DNA from: CBFHWU01 sp965659665
GTDB lineage: Bacteria; Bacteroidota; Bacteroidia; Flavobacteriales; Flavobacteriaceae
Direction: 5' to 3'
DNA length: 64,000 bases
NCBI GenBank assembly: GCA_965659665.1
Contig: CBFHWU010000031.1
Coordinates: 1 to 64,000, forward strand
In this document: one piece after another, positions 54,494 through 63,002 of the stretch
Numbering within the stretch: position 1 is the first letter of the stretch
Layout of the letters: each line of letters begins with the position of its first letter
Translations under genes and position numbers: made by a program
The notes under the pieces: model-generated
Told to the model about the DNA's origin: nothing
The model's input: the letters and a program-made list of their open reading frames with translations, nothing else
Database searches by the model: none

Positions 54494-54616
54494 GAATTTA
54501 TAAATATTCCTTGGGGATTATTGCTGTGAAAAAGTAAATTCAATATCTTATAGTTGTTTATTTTTTTGGTTAAGTTGTTTAAAACGACACACAATACATT
54601 GTGTGTCGTTTTTTTT
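54494..54616 (+). ncRNA. Predicted small RNA of about 120 nt
   Basis: From the predicted start near 54494 to the terminator. Just after the start, ATTGAATTTA (54491-54500) pairs perfectly with TAAATTCAAT (54535-54544), enclosing a 34-base region with a small hairpin (54506-54510 with 54514-54518). A U-rich unpaired stretch follows, then the terminator. No open frame fits. The closing stem around a large interior region recalls 6S RNA, and Rfam has a flavobacterial 6S family (6S-Flavo), but identity is not shown. Confidence 0.55.
54581..54616 (+). terminator. Terminator between htpG and fabH
   Basis: AAAACGACACACAA (54581-54594) pairs perfectly with 54599-54612, a 14-bp stem with a TACA loop, followed by TTTT AATA. 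It does not end any annotated protein gene on the plus strand; it would end the predicted small RNA. Confidence 0.92.
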
Positions 54617-54646
54617 AATACGTTATATTTACCCAAATAAAAAAAT

Positions 54647-55654
54647 ATGTACAACTCAAGAATAGTTGGTTTGGGTCATTTTGTGCCAGAACGCGTTGTC
54701 ACTAATGAAGATTTATCAAAAATTATCGATACCAACAACGAATGGATTGTTGAACGCACAGGAGTACACGAACGTCGTTTGGTGGACCCTAATTCAGATG
54801 AAGGGACAGCCACCATGGGAGTTAAAGCTGCTCAAATGGCCTTAAAGCGAGCAGAGATTAGCAAAGACGATATTGATTTGATTGTATTTGCCACATTAAG
54901 CCCCGACTATTATTTCCCTGGCTCTGGAGTAGTATTACAAGATATAATGGGAATGGGTACTTGTCCTGCTCTTGATGTAAGAAACCAATGTTCGGGATTT
55001 ATTTATGGCCTTTCGGTTGCAGATCAATTCATTAAAACAGGGATGTATAAGAATGTGTTGGTAGTAGGTTCCGAATACCACTCAGGTGGAATGGATTTTA
55101 CTACACGAGGACGAACTGTTTCTGTTATTTTTGGTGATGGAGCAGGGGCTGCAGTGCTGACAAGAGAAAAGGACAATACCAAAGGAATATTGTCAACACA
55201 CCTTCACTCTGAAGGTAAATATGCTGAAGAATTAACTATTATAGGACCAAGCACAAAACGATGGATCCCTCAAGTTGTTGCGGACTATGATGAAGATGAT
55301 TTTAGATATCATCCTTATATGAATGGTCAATTGGTATTTAAAAATGCCGTAGTTCGTTTTTCTGAAGTGATTAATCAAGCTCTTGTTCACAATAAAATAA
55401 AAGCTGAAGACATTGATCTTTTGGTTCCGCATCAAGCCAATCTTCGAATTGCTCAATTTGTACAAAAGAAATTTCAATTGAGAGATGATCAAGTGTATAA
55501 TAATATCATGCGATACGGTAATACCACTGCGGCATCTATACCTATTGCCCTTTCCGAAGCATGGCAAGACAATCGTATCAAACAAAATGATACAGTCATG
55601 TTAGCCGCCTTTGGAAGTGGCTTTACTTGGGGGAGTGCACTGTTGAAATGGTAG
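54647..55654 (+). CDS. 3-oxoacyl-ACP synthase III family protein (FabH-like)
   Basis: A 335-residue ketosynthase III with the Cys115-His262-Asn292 triad (NQCSG, PHQAN, GNTTAA). It starts fatty acid chains in the FabH role, or makes acyl or hydroxy-acyl products in related pathways; the HQANLRIAQ and GTCPALDVRNQCSGF segments are typical. A -7-like TATATTTA (54624-54631) 16 bases before the ATG may be its promoter. Its last 32 bases overlap the 3' end of the convergent symporter gene. Confidence 0.92.
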   Translation: MYNSRIVGLGHFVPERVVTNEDLSKIIDTNNEWIVERTGVHERRLVDPNSDEGTATMGVKAAQMALKRAEISKDDIDLIVFATLSPDYYFPGSGVVLQDIMGMGTCPALDVRNQCSGFIYGLSVADQFIKTGMYKNVLVVGSEYHSGGMDFTTRGRTVSVIFGDGAGAAVLTREKDNTKGILSTHLHSEGKYAEELTIIGPSTKRWIPQVVADYDEDDFRYHPYMNGQLVFKNAVVRFSEVINQALVHNKIKAEDIDLLVPHQANLRIAQFVQKKFQLRDDQVYNNIMRYGNTTAASIPIALSEAWQDNRIKQNDTVMLAAFGSGFTWGSALLKW

Positions 55655-57092
55655 TTGTTGGTTGATAAAGTAATGCAAAGCCAATGAAGCTCAATCCTCC
55701 ATTAAGGGCTAGAATAAAAAAACCAAAGTCAAATCCGAATTTCTTTTTGAGGTAAAGACTTATAAAGTAGCCCAACAACGGACTTATCACAGCTACAACT
55801 GGAACCCACTTATCTTTTAGATTCCATCGCGTCATTATGCCTAGCGTATATATCCCTAGTAAGGGACCATAAGTATATCCAGCAAACACAAATAATTTTG
55901 CAATAACGCTTTCGTCAGCAATCAAATAATTAAAAGAAATAATGACTAAAATTAGCAAGATAGAAATACCAATATGTACTTGTTTTCTTAGCTTTATTTG
56001 CTCTGTTGGAGTGTGTTTTTTTTCAATACCAATCAAATCAATACATATGGAGGTGGTCAGTGAGGTTAGTGCCGAATCAGCACTACTGTAAGCAGCAGCG
56101 ATCAATCCCACCATAAAAAATACTGCTACAATAGGATGTAACCCTGCCTTTGTAGCAATTACTGGAAAAAGCTGATCTTTGTGTATATCTAACCCCTGTT
56201 GTTGCGCATATACGGTGAGCAAAGCCCCCAAGGATAAAAAAATTAGATTAACAATAACCAAAACAATTGTAAACCAAAATATATTTTTTTTGGCATCGTC
56301 TAGATTTCTACAACTTAAATTTTTTTGCATCATATCTTGATCAAGCCCCGTCATCACAATTGCAATCAGTGCCCCAGCGATAAACTGCTTCCAAAAATAT
56401 TGACCATTGTAGGGATCATCAAAAAAGAATATTTGAGTTAAATCACCAGATGAAAACCAATTTAGGGAGGTATTTTCGAAATTAATTTCCTGAAAAATAA
56501 AATAGAAACTCAAGCCAAGAGCGACCAGCATAAAAAAGGTCTGAAGGGTATCGGTAAAAACAATGGTTTTAATCCCTGACCGATGGGTATAAAGCCATAT
56601 AAATGATATTGTTACAATAACCGTGAGCCAAAAAGGAATTCCGATGGCATCAAAAATAACCCATTGTAATACATTAGCAACTAAATAAAGACGAAAACTC
56701 GCACCAACTACTCTTGACAATATAAAAAAAGAGGCGCCTGTTTTGTAGGTTGCATTTCCAAAACGAGTTTCTAAATAGCTGTAAATTGACGATAAATTGA
56801 GTCGGTAATATAATGGAAGCAAAACGGTGGCAATAACAAAGTAACCCACTATATAGCCCAATACCATCTGAAAGTAACTAAACTGAGTGGATTCTACCCA
56901 ACCAGGAACCGAAATAAAAGTTACCCCCGACAAAGAAGCCCCAATCATACCAAAAGCCACTAAAAACCATGGAGATGAACGATCGGCAATAAAAAAGGTG
57001 CCGTTTTCGCCTGTTCCTCTAGTCAATCGCTCAACGCCCATAAGTGCCCCAAAGTAACATAGTATAATAATTAAGATGGTTGTAGAAGACAT
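55623..57092 (-). CDS. Sodium:solute symporter (SSS family)
   Basis: A 489-residue inner-membrane protein with about 13 membrane helices. Family elements include MIGASLSGVTFISVPGW near 52-68, GLDQDMMQKNLSCRN and AAAYSSADSALTSLTTSICIDL. It imports a sodium-coupled solute; the substrate is not evident. The stop codon and last codons overlap the 3' end of fabH on the other strand. Confidence 0.93.
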   Translation of the reverse strand: MSSTTILIIILCYFGALMGVERLTRGTGENGTFFIADRSSPWFLVAFGMIGASLSGVTFISVPGWVESTQFSYFQMVLGYIVGYFVIATVLLPLYYRLNLSSIYSYLETRFGNATYKTGASFFILSRVVGASFRLYLVANVLQWVIFDAIGIPFWLTVIVTISFIWLYTHRSGIKTIVFTDTLQTFFMLVALGLSFYFIFQEINFENTSLNWFSSGDLTQIFFFDDPYNGQYFWKQFIAGALIAIVMTGLDQDMMQKNLSCRNLDDAKKNIFWFTIVLVIVNLIFLSLGALLTVYAQQQGLDIHKDQLFPVIATKAGLHPIVAVFFMVGLIAAAYSSADSALTSLTTSICIDLIGIEKKHTPTEQIKLRKQVHIGISILLILVIISFNYLIADESVIAKLFVFAGYTYGPLLGIYTLGIMTRWNLKDKWVPVVAVISPLLGYFISLYLKKKFGFDFGFFILALNGGLSFIGFALLYQPTTTISTVHSPK

Positions 57093-57158
57093 TTACACAA
57101 ATTTCTCAAATATAAGGAAACGCTTTAGGATTTACTTAAATAATGTACTTTTGTCCCA

Positions 57159-57770
57159 ATGGATTATGCATCTGAGCTTGTCAAAAATGCTGTAGAGGAA
57201 ATTGCTCAACTGCCTGGAATTGGGAAACGAACGGCATTAAGGCTTGTTCTTCATTTACTCCGCCAACCCGCATCCCAAAGCGAACAACTGGCAGAAGCGA
57301 TTAAGGACGTTAGGACTAAGGTACAGTACTGTAAAAAGTGCCATAACATTTCAGATAAAGAAATTTGTGATATTTGTTTAAATTTGAACAGAGATCAACA
57401 ATTGATTTGTGTAGTGGAAGATATCAGAGATGTATTAGCTATTGAGGCAACAGCACAGTTTCAGGGGTTGTATCATGTATTGGGAGGCAAAATTTCGCCC
57501 ATAGAAGGAATTGGTCCCCAACAGCTACAAATTCCTTCTCTGATCAATAGAATTAAAGAGGGTACAATAAAGGAGTTGATTTTTGCATTGAGCAATACCA
57601 TGGAAGGAGACACCACAAATTTTTATATTTACAAACAATTAGGGGAAACAAATTTGAAGATTTCGACCATTGCCAGAGGGATTTCTGTAGGAGATGAGCT
57701 GGAGTATGCCGATGAAGCCACTTTGGGAAGAAGTATTCAAAAACGTATTCCTTTTGACGGATCACTTTAA
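57159..57770 (+). CDS. recR: Recombination protein RecR
   Basis: A 203-residue DNA-repair protein that loads RecA onto single-stranded gaps with RecO and RecF. The N-terminal HhH (LPGIGKRTALRLVLHLL), the zinc finger CKKCHNISDKEICDIC, and the Toprim domain (VVEDIRDVLAIEATAQFQGLYHVLGG) are present. Standard length. It is followed 9 bases later by a glycosyltransferase gene. Confidence 0.97.
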   Translation: MDYASELVKNAVEEIAQLPGIGKRTALRLVLHLLRQPASQSEQLAEAIKDVRTKVQYCKKCHNISDKEICDICLNLNRDQQLICVVEDIRDVLAIEATAQFQGLYHVLGGKISPIEGIGPQQLQIPSLINRIKEGTIKELIFALSNTMEGDTTNFYIYKQLGETNLKISTIARGISVGDELEYADEATLGRSIQKRIPFDGSL

Positions 57771-57779
57771 AAAAAAAAC

Positions 57780-58964
57780 TTGAAAATATCTATTGTTATT
57801 TTGAATTACAACGTAAAGGTTTTCTTAGATCTTTGTCTTTCAAGTGTAGTTAGAGCAATAAAAAATATCGATTCCGAAATTATCGTCGTAGATAACAATT
57901 CTGTAGATGACAGCGTTGGAATGGTCAAAACCAAATACCCAGAAGTTCAATTAATCGTCAATGACTACAATGCGGGATTTCCAAAAGGTAATAATATTGG
58001 TGTGGATAAAGCCTCAGGAGATTATTTGTTTATTTTAAATCCTGATACGGTACTTCCCGAATGTTTCTTTGATCGATTATTACGTTATTACAAAGACCTT
58101 CAAAATGTAGGTATTGTAGGATGTAAGCTAATTGATGGTTCAGGAAATTTTTTGATGGAATCAAAAAGAGGTGTACCTACCCCAGTAGTAGCATTATCAA
58201 AAGTATTAGGGCTATATAAACTCAGTCCAAAATGGTTTGGGAACTACTATAATATGCGGTTAGATAAAAATAAAAATGGAGCGACGGATATTTTAGTTGG
58301 AGCATGTATGTTTATGAAAAAATCACTTTATTATGAACTGAATGGTTTTGATGAAGGTTGTTTTATGTATGCCGACGATATTGATCTTTCGTATAGAGCC
58401 CTTAAGTCAGGGTATCAAAATTATTATTGTTCAGATGTAGAGATGATTCACTTTAAGGGGGAAAGTACCCCCAAAGATTTGAACTATCAATTTCGGTTTC
58501 GAGAAGCTATGCAGTTTTTTTATAAAAAACATTTTAATTACAACTGGTTTTTATCCATTTGGCTTGGTTTTTCTACTAGCTTTTTTAGTGTATTAAAGTG
58601 GTTTTATTCCTCTAATTCAGAGCAGATGAGCGCTCATCAGCCCCTAAATTATATTTTGGTTTCTCAGGACGAAGTACTGTTTAAAAAACTTTGTCAGCAT
58701 ATGGTTGTTCCAGTAACTCAAGCCACATCACTGTTGCACGTACTACAACACGATTACCAATCCTCAACAGAAATAATATTTGATTTAAAATGTCTAAACC
58801 TCAGTGAAGTAATTCAATTTATGGAAGTTCACAAAAACAGATACACGTATAAATTTTTGATGGAGGATCGTGCAGCGCTTATTGGAAGTCAAAATAGCGT
58901 GAGCAGGGGAGAAGTATGGATATTGAACAACAACTCCAAACCGGTGGAATACAACACCGTTTAA
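57780..58964 (+). CDS. Family 2 glycosyltransferase
   Basis: A 394-residue GT2 enzyme starting at TTG (no ATG fits the conserved MKISIVILNYN start). The GT-A domain covers ~1-230, with VDNNSVDDS, LNPDTVLP (the Asp motif) and YADDIDLSYRALKSGY. A hydrophobic helix pair follows near 245-275, then a ~100-residue tail (ILVSQDEVLFKKL...) with a Rossmann-like alternation that I cannot name. Probably a cell-surface polysaccharide enzyme; the sugar is unknown. Confidence 0.9.
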   Translation: MKISIVILNYNVKVFLDLCLSSVVRAIKNIDSEIIVVDNNSVDDSVGMVKTKYPEVQLIVNDYNAGFPKGNNIGVDKASGDYLFILNPDTVLPECFFDRLLRYYKDLQNVGIVGCKLIDGSGNFLMESKRGVPTPVVALSKVLGLYKLSPKWFGNYYNMRLDKNKNGATDILVGACMFMKKSLYYELNGFDEGCFMYADDIDLSYRALKSGYQNYYCSDVEMIHFKGESTPKDLNYQFRFREAMQFFYKKHFNYNWFLSIWLGFSTSFFSVLKWFYSSNSEQMSAHQPLNYILVSQDEVLFKKLCQHMVVPVTQATSLLHVLQHDYQSSTEIIFDLKCLNLSEVIQFMEVHKNRYTYKFLMEDRAALIGSQNSVSRGEVWILNNNSKPVEYNTV

Positions 58965-58993
58965 ATTTGTAACTTCGCAAAAAATTTTGTGTT

Positions 58994-60340
58994 ATGGCAT
59001 TTTTCAATTTGATTTTGCCCGAAATGGGTGAAAGCATAACTGAAGCAACTCTTTCTCAATGGCTTGTAGAAGTGGGTGATCAAATCAAATCAGACCAAGC
59101 TGTTGCTGAAGTGGCTACTGATAAAGTTGATACCGAAGTCCCAACTGATGTTTCGGGGATCGTCATTGAAAAAAAATTTAAAGAAAATGACGTCGTTAAA
59201 GTAGGAGAGGTTCTTGCGGTTATCGAAACTGATCAACCCATTGATGCATCCACCTCCAATAGTACATATATCCAAAAAGATGACCAAAAAGCTAAGTTTG
59301 AAAAAACAATAAAAGAACCTTCTCAAACAGAACCCACTAAACAAACGATAAAAGAAGTTACTTCCTATATACCAACAAACGAAACCGAAACCTCCAGCAT
59401 CAAAAGCGATTCCGATCGATTCTACTCCCCTCTAGTTAAAAGTATTGCTAAATCAGAACAGGTTTCTCAAGAAGAACTTGATCAAATTAAAGGGACAGGT
59501 AAAGATAATAGAGTTACCAAAAAAGATATTTTAGAATTTCTAAAAAACAAGACTTCATTAGCACCAACCAATCCTAATCCTCAAGACACCAATCCATCCC
59601 TAGCGAATCATCAACAAGCTCATTCTACCCTTAAAGAAGGTAAAGTGGAAATGAGTCGAATGGAACAACTCATTTCGGATCATATGCTCCACAGTCTAAC
59701 AACTGCTGCTCATGTCCAATCTTTTATTGAAGTTGATGTGACAACCCTATGGAACTGGAGAGAAAATGTAAAAAATGATTTTTTGAAAAGAGAAGGGGAA
59801 AAGCTTACGTTTACCCCTATTTTCATGTTATTAGTCGCTCAAGCCTTACGAGATTTTCCCTTGTTAAATAGTTCTTTAGAAGGAACTACCATAATCAAAA
59901 AGAAAGATATAAATTTGGGAATGGCAACAGCATTACCAGATGGTAATTTAATTGTTCCCGTAATCAAAAAAGCCGATCAACTGAGTTTGTTAGGTTTAGT
60001 AAAAACGGTTAATGATTTGGCGATTCGCTCTCGACATGCACAATTACGTCCTGACGAAATTAAGGAAGGCACCTATACGGTTACAAATGTTGGAATGTTT
60101 GATAGTTTAATGGGAACCCCTATTATCAATCAACCTCAAGTGGGAATATTAGCCCTTGGAACAATACGAAAAGTTCCAGCTGTGGTTGAAACCAATGAAG
60201 GAGACTTTATAGGAATACGCAAAAAAATGATATTGTCTCACAGCTTTGATCACCGAATTATTAATGGAGCTATGGGGGGGCTTTTTATTAAAAAAATTAA
60301 AGAGCTCATTGAAAATTGGGACATCAACTACCAATGCTAA
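58994..60340 (+). CDS. 2-oxoacid dehydrogenase E2 component (dihydrolipoamide acyltransferase)
   Basis: A 448-residue E2. One lipoyl domain (lipoyl Lys in VATDKVDTEVP near 46), a Ser/Thr/Asn-rich linker, an E3/E1-binding domain near 150-185 (YSPLVKSIAKSEQVSQEELDQI), and the catalytic domain. The catalytic motif is FDHRIINGAMGG, where the usual DG is NG. The substrate (pyruvate, branched-chain or 2-oxoglutarate) cannot be fixed; no E1 gene is near. Confidence 0.92.
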   Translation: MAFFNLILPEMGESITEATLSQWLVEVGDQIKSDQAVAEVATDKVDTEVPTDVSGIVIEKKFKENDVVKVGEVLAVIETDQPIDASTSNSTYIQKDDQKAKFEKTIKEPSQTEPTKQTIKEVTSYIPTNETETSSIKSDSDRFYSPLVKSIAKSEQVSQEELDQIKGTGKDNRVTKKDILEFLKNKTSLAPTNPNPQDTNPSLANHQQAHSTLKEGKVEMSRMEQLISDHMLHSLTTAAHVQSFIEVDVTTLWNWRENVKNDFLKREGEKLTFTPIFMLLVAQALRDFPLLNSSLEGTTIIKKKDINLGMATALPDGNLIVPVIKKADQLSLLGLVKTVNDLAIRSRHAQLRPDEIKEGTYTVTNVGMFDSLMGTPIINQPQVGILALGTIRKVPAVVETNEGDFIGIRKKMILSHSFDHRIINGAMGGLFIKKIKELIENWDINYQC

Positions 60341-60344
60341 TTTT

Positions 60345-61121
60345 ATGGAACTACTATTAAAACGCCCGATTTGTTTTTTCGATTTAGAAACCACTGGTAC
60401 GCATATTGCAAAAGACCGAATAGTTGAGATTTCAGTGTTAAAAATTTATCCTGACCAAAAAAAGGAATCGAAAACATGGCTCGTGAACCCAGAAATGCCC
60501 ATTCCGCCTCAAACGACAGCAATTCATGGAATTACCAATGAAAAAGTAGCTCATGAACCAACATTCAAACAAATTGCTAAACAAATTTTTAATATGATAA
60601 AAGGGGCTGATTTAGGAGGATATAATTCTGATCGTTTTGATATTCCTCTTTTAGCCGAGGAAATGCTAAGAGCTGAAATAGATATCGATTTTAAAAAAAT
60701 ATATTCGGTAGATGTTCAAACCATTTTTCATAAAATGGAACAGCGTACGCTATCGGCGGCGTATAAATTTTATTGTAACAAGGAGCTTAAGGATGCCCAT
60801 AGTGCAGCTGCCGATACTCATGCTACTTATGAAGTTTTAAAGGGACAACTGGATCGATATACTGAGCTTGAAAATAATATAAAAGCTTTAAGCACTTTTA
60901 CAACTCGCCGAAAAAGTCTTGATTTTGCAGGGTATATTCAACAAAATAAAGAAGGTGTCGCCATTTTTGGTTTTGGAAAACACAAAGGCAAAACTGTTGG
61001 AGAAGTTTTGGACGAAGAACCTGGTTATTTTGGTTGGCTCCTGGAAGCAGATTTTCCTTTGTACACCAAAAAAGTTTTGACTTCATTACGACTTCAACGT
61101 TTAACAAATAAATCTTCTTAA
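60345..61121 (+). CDS. DnaQ-like 3'-5' exonuclease with C-terminal extension
   Basis: A 258-residue DEDDh exonuclease; start chosen at the ATG before the conserved CFFDLETTG (exo I), since the longer frame upstream overlaps the E2 gene. YNSDRFDIPLL (exo II) and HSAAADTHATYEV (exo III) complete the active site. The last ~60 residues (FGFGKHKGKTVGEVLDEEPGYFGWLLEADFP) form a small domain found in exonuclease X-like proteins. The stop overlaps the next start (TAATG). Role in repair is inferred. Confidence 0.92.
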   Translation: MELLLKRPICFFDLETTGTHIAKDRIVEISVLKIYPDQKKESKTWLVNPEMPIPPQTTAIHGITNEKVAHEPTFKQIAKQIFNMIKGADLGGYNSDRFDIPLLAEEMLRAEIDIDFKKIYSVDVQTIFHKMEQRTLSAAYKFYCNKELKDAHSAAADTHATYEVLKGQLDRYTELENNIKALSTFTTRRKSLDFAGYIQQNKEGVAIFGFGKHKGKTVGEVLDEEPGYFGWLLEADFPLYTKKVLTSLRLQRLTNKSS

Positions 61122-61732
61122 TGAAAATTATTTGTGTAGGACGAAATTATGGGAAGCATATTGAAGAGTTAAATAATCAACGACCCGATGTTCCTGTCCT
61201 TTTTATGAAGCCCGATACGGCGCTGGCTCAAGTGAGTCAGCCATTTTTTATTCCAGATTTTTCTAAAAATATACATTACGAAACAGAAGTATTAATACGC
61301 ATAAACCGGATTGGAAAACATATTGCGACTAAGTTTGCCCATAAATATTACAATGAGATTGGGTTAGGGATTGATTTTACTGCTCGTGATGTGCAAGACG
61401 AATTAAAAAAGAAAGGTCTTCCTTGGGAAAAAGCAAAAGGTTTTGATGGCTCGGCTCGAATAGGCAATTGGTATGATAAATCGGAGTTTGAGGACATTAA
61501 TAATATATCTTTTCGTTTAGAAAAAAATGACGAGATTGTTCAGCAAGCTCACACAGGGATGATGCTTTGGAAAATCGATGAATTAATAAGTTATATATCT
61601 ACATTTTTTACCTTAAAAATAGGAGATATTTTATTTACTGGGACTCCCGCGGGAGTGGGAGCTGTTTACCCCGAAGACCGCTTGGTCGGGTTTATAAATA
61701 ATCAAAAAACTTTTTCGTTTAAAGTCAAGTAA
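61121..61732 (+). CDS. Fumarylacetoacetate hydrolase family protein
   Basis: A 203-residue FAH-fold enzyme. The start MKIICVGRNY, the metal-binding HYETEVLIRI (Glu) and the GIDFTARDVQ and LFTGTPAGVG segments are characteristic of the YcgM/FahD1 group, which hydrolyse acylpyruvates or decarboxylate oxaloacetate. The gene is coupled at both ends (1-base overlaps) to the exonuclease and cinA. Confidence 0.93.
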   Translation: MKIICVGRNYGKHIEELNNQRPDVPVLFMKPDTALAQVSQPFFIPDFSKNIHYETEVLIRINRIGKHIATKFAHKYYNEIGLGIDFTARDVQDELKKKGLPWEKAKGFDGSARIGNWYDKSEFEDINNISFRLEKNDEIVQQAHTGMMLWKIDELISYISTFFTLKIGDILFTGTPAGVGAVYPEDRLVGFINNQKTFSFKVK

Positions 61733-62973
61733 TGAAAGCACAAATTGTCACGATAGGCGATGAAATCTTAATAGGTCAAATTGTCGATACTAATTCGACC
61801 TATATAGCAAAACAACTCAATTCTATAGGAATTGAGGTTTCGCATATTCATTCCATTTCAGATACGGAAGAAGCAATTATAGAAACATTATCGTTGGCTC
61901 AAGATTGCGTAGATCTGGTTTTAATTACTGGTGGATTAGGTCCCACTAAAGATGATATTACTAAACATACCCTTTGTAAATATTTTAATGACCATCTTGA
62001 AAATAATCTTGAAGTTTTAGCACATATTGAAACTCTTTTTGAAAAATATATTGACTTACCAATCAATGATTTGAATCGAGCTCAAGCCCTGTTACCATCC
62101 AAAGCTACGTATATTAAAAATTCGTACGGAACAGCAGTTGGGATGTGGATGAAAAAGAATAAAACGGTATTCATTTCTATGCCCGGAGTTCCGTATGAGA
62201 TGAAGAATATGATGGAGCATTTTATTCTACCTAAGCTTCAATCCGAATTTGATCGACCTGTTATTGTGCACAAAACCATGATGACTTATGGTTGGGGAGA
62301 AAGTGTCATTGCTGAAAAAATTAAAGATTGGGAAAATAATTTACCACCACACATCAAATTGGCATATTTACCTAACTTAGGCCGTGTACGTTTGCGTCTG
62401 ACGGCCAAAGGGTCATCTAAAAAACAACTCGAAAATCAAGTGATATCATTGTTCGATCAGTTATATCCATTAATTGGAGAAATTATAACAGGATTTGAAT
62501 CTGATCAATTAATTGAGGCACAAATAGGGGACCTATTAAAATCAAAAGGATTATCATTTTCAACAGCCGAAAGCTGTACAGGCGGACGTATTGCCGCTTT
62601 AATCAGCTCCATTTCTGGATCATCAGCATATTTTAAGGGGAGCATTATAGCCTATGATACTCAAGTAAAAATAAATCAGTTGGGAGTTTCGCCTGAACTT
62701 ATCAATGCACATTCGGTAGTCAGTGCTGAGGTAGCGTTGGCTATGGCTAGAGGAGCACGAAAAGCCCTAGGTTCTGATGTTACGTTATCGACTACAGGAA
62801 ATGCAGGTCCATCAAAAGGAGATTCTGAAGCTGAACTCGGAACTGTTTATATCGCTCTAATAACTCCTCACTCCGAAGAGGTTTTTCCCTGTAACTTCGG
62901 AAAGCACAGGGAAAAAACACTACAGAAAACGGTGAATAAATCTCTTGAGGTATTGTTAAAGTGTGTAAAGTAG
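61732..62973 (+). CDS. cinA: CinA-family nicotinamide-nucleotide amidase
   Basis: A 413-residue protein with an N-terminal MoaB/ADP-ribose pyrophosphatase-like domain (IVTIGDEILIGQIVDTNS, LVLITGGLGPTKDDITK) and a C-terminal CinA deamidase domain (STAESCTGGRIAALISSISGSSAYF). It recycles NAD by-products (nicotinamide mononucleotide deamidation). Normal length; last gene in the co-transcribed group. Confidence 0.94.
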   Translation: MKAQIVTIGDEILIGQIVDTNSTYIAKQLNSIGIEVSHIHSISDTEEAIIETLSLAQDCVDLVLITGGLGPTKDDITKHTLCKYFNDHLENNLEVLAHIETLFEKYIDLPINDLNRAQALLPSKATYIKNSYGTAVGMWMKKNKTVFISMPGVPYEMKNMMEHFILPKLQSEFDRPVIVHKTMMTYGWGESVIAEKIKDWENNLPPHIKLAYLPNLGRVRLRLTAKGSSKKQLENQVISLFDQLYPLIGEIITGFESDQLIEAQIGDLLKSKGLSFSTAESCTGGRIAALISSISGSSAYFKGSIIAYDTQVKINQLGVSPELINAHSVVSAEVALAMARGARKALGSDVTLSTTGNAGPSKGDSEAELGTVYIALITPHSEEVFPCNFGKHREKTLQKTVNKSLEVLLKCVK

Positions 62974-63002
62974 TTCCTCTTAGAAATTTTACTCACTATG
63001 GC

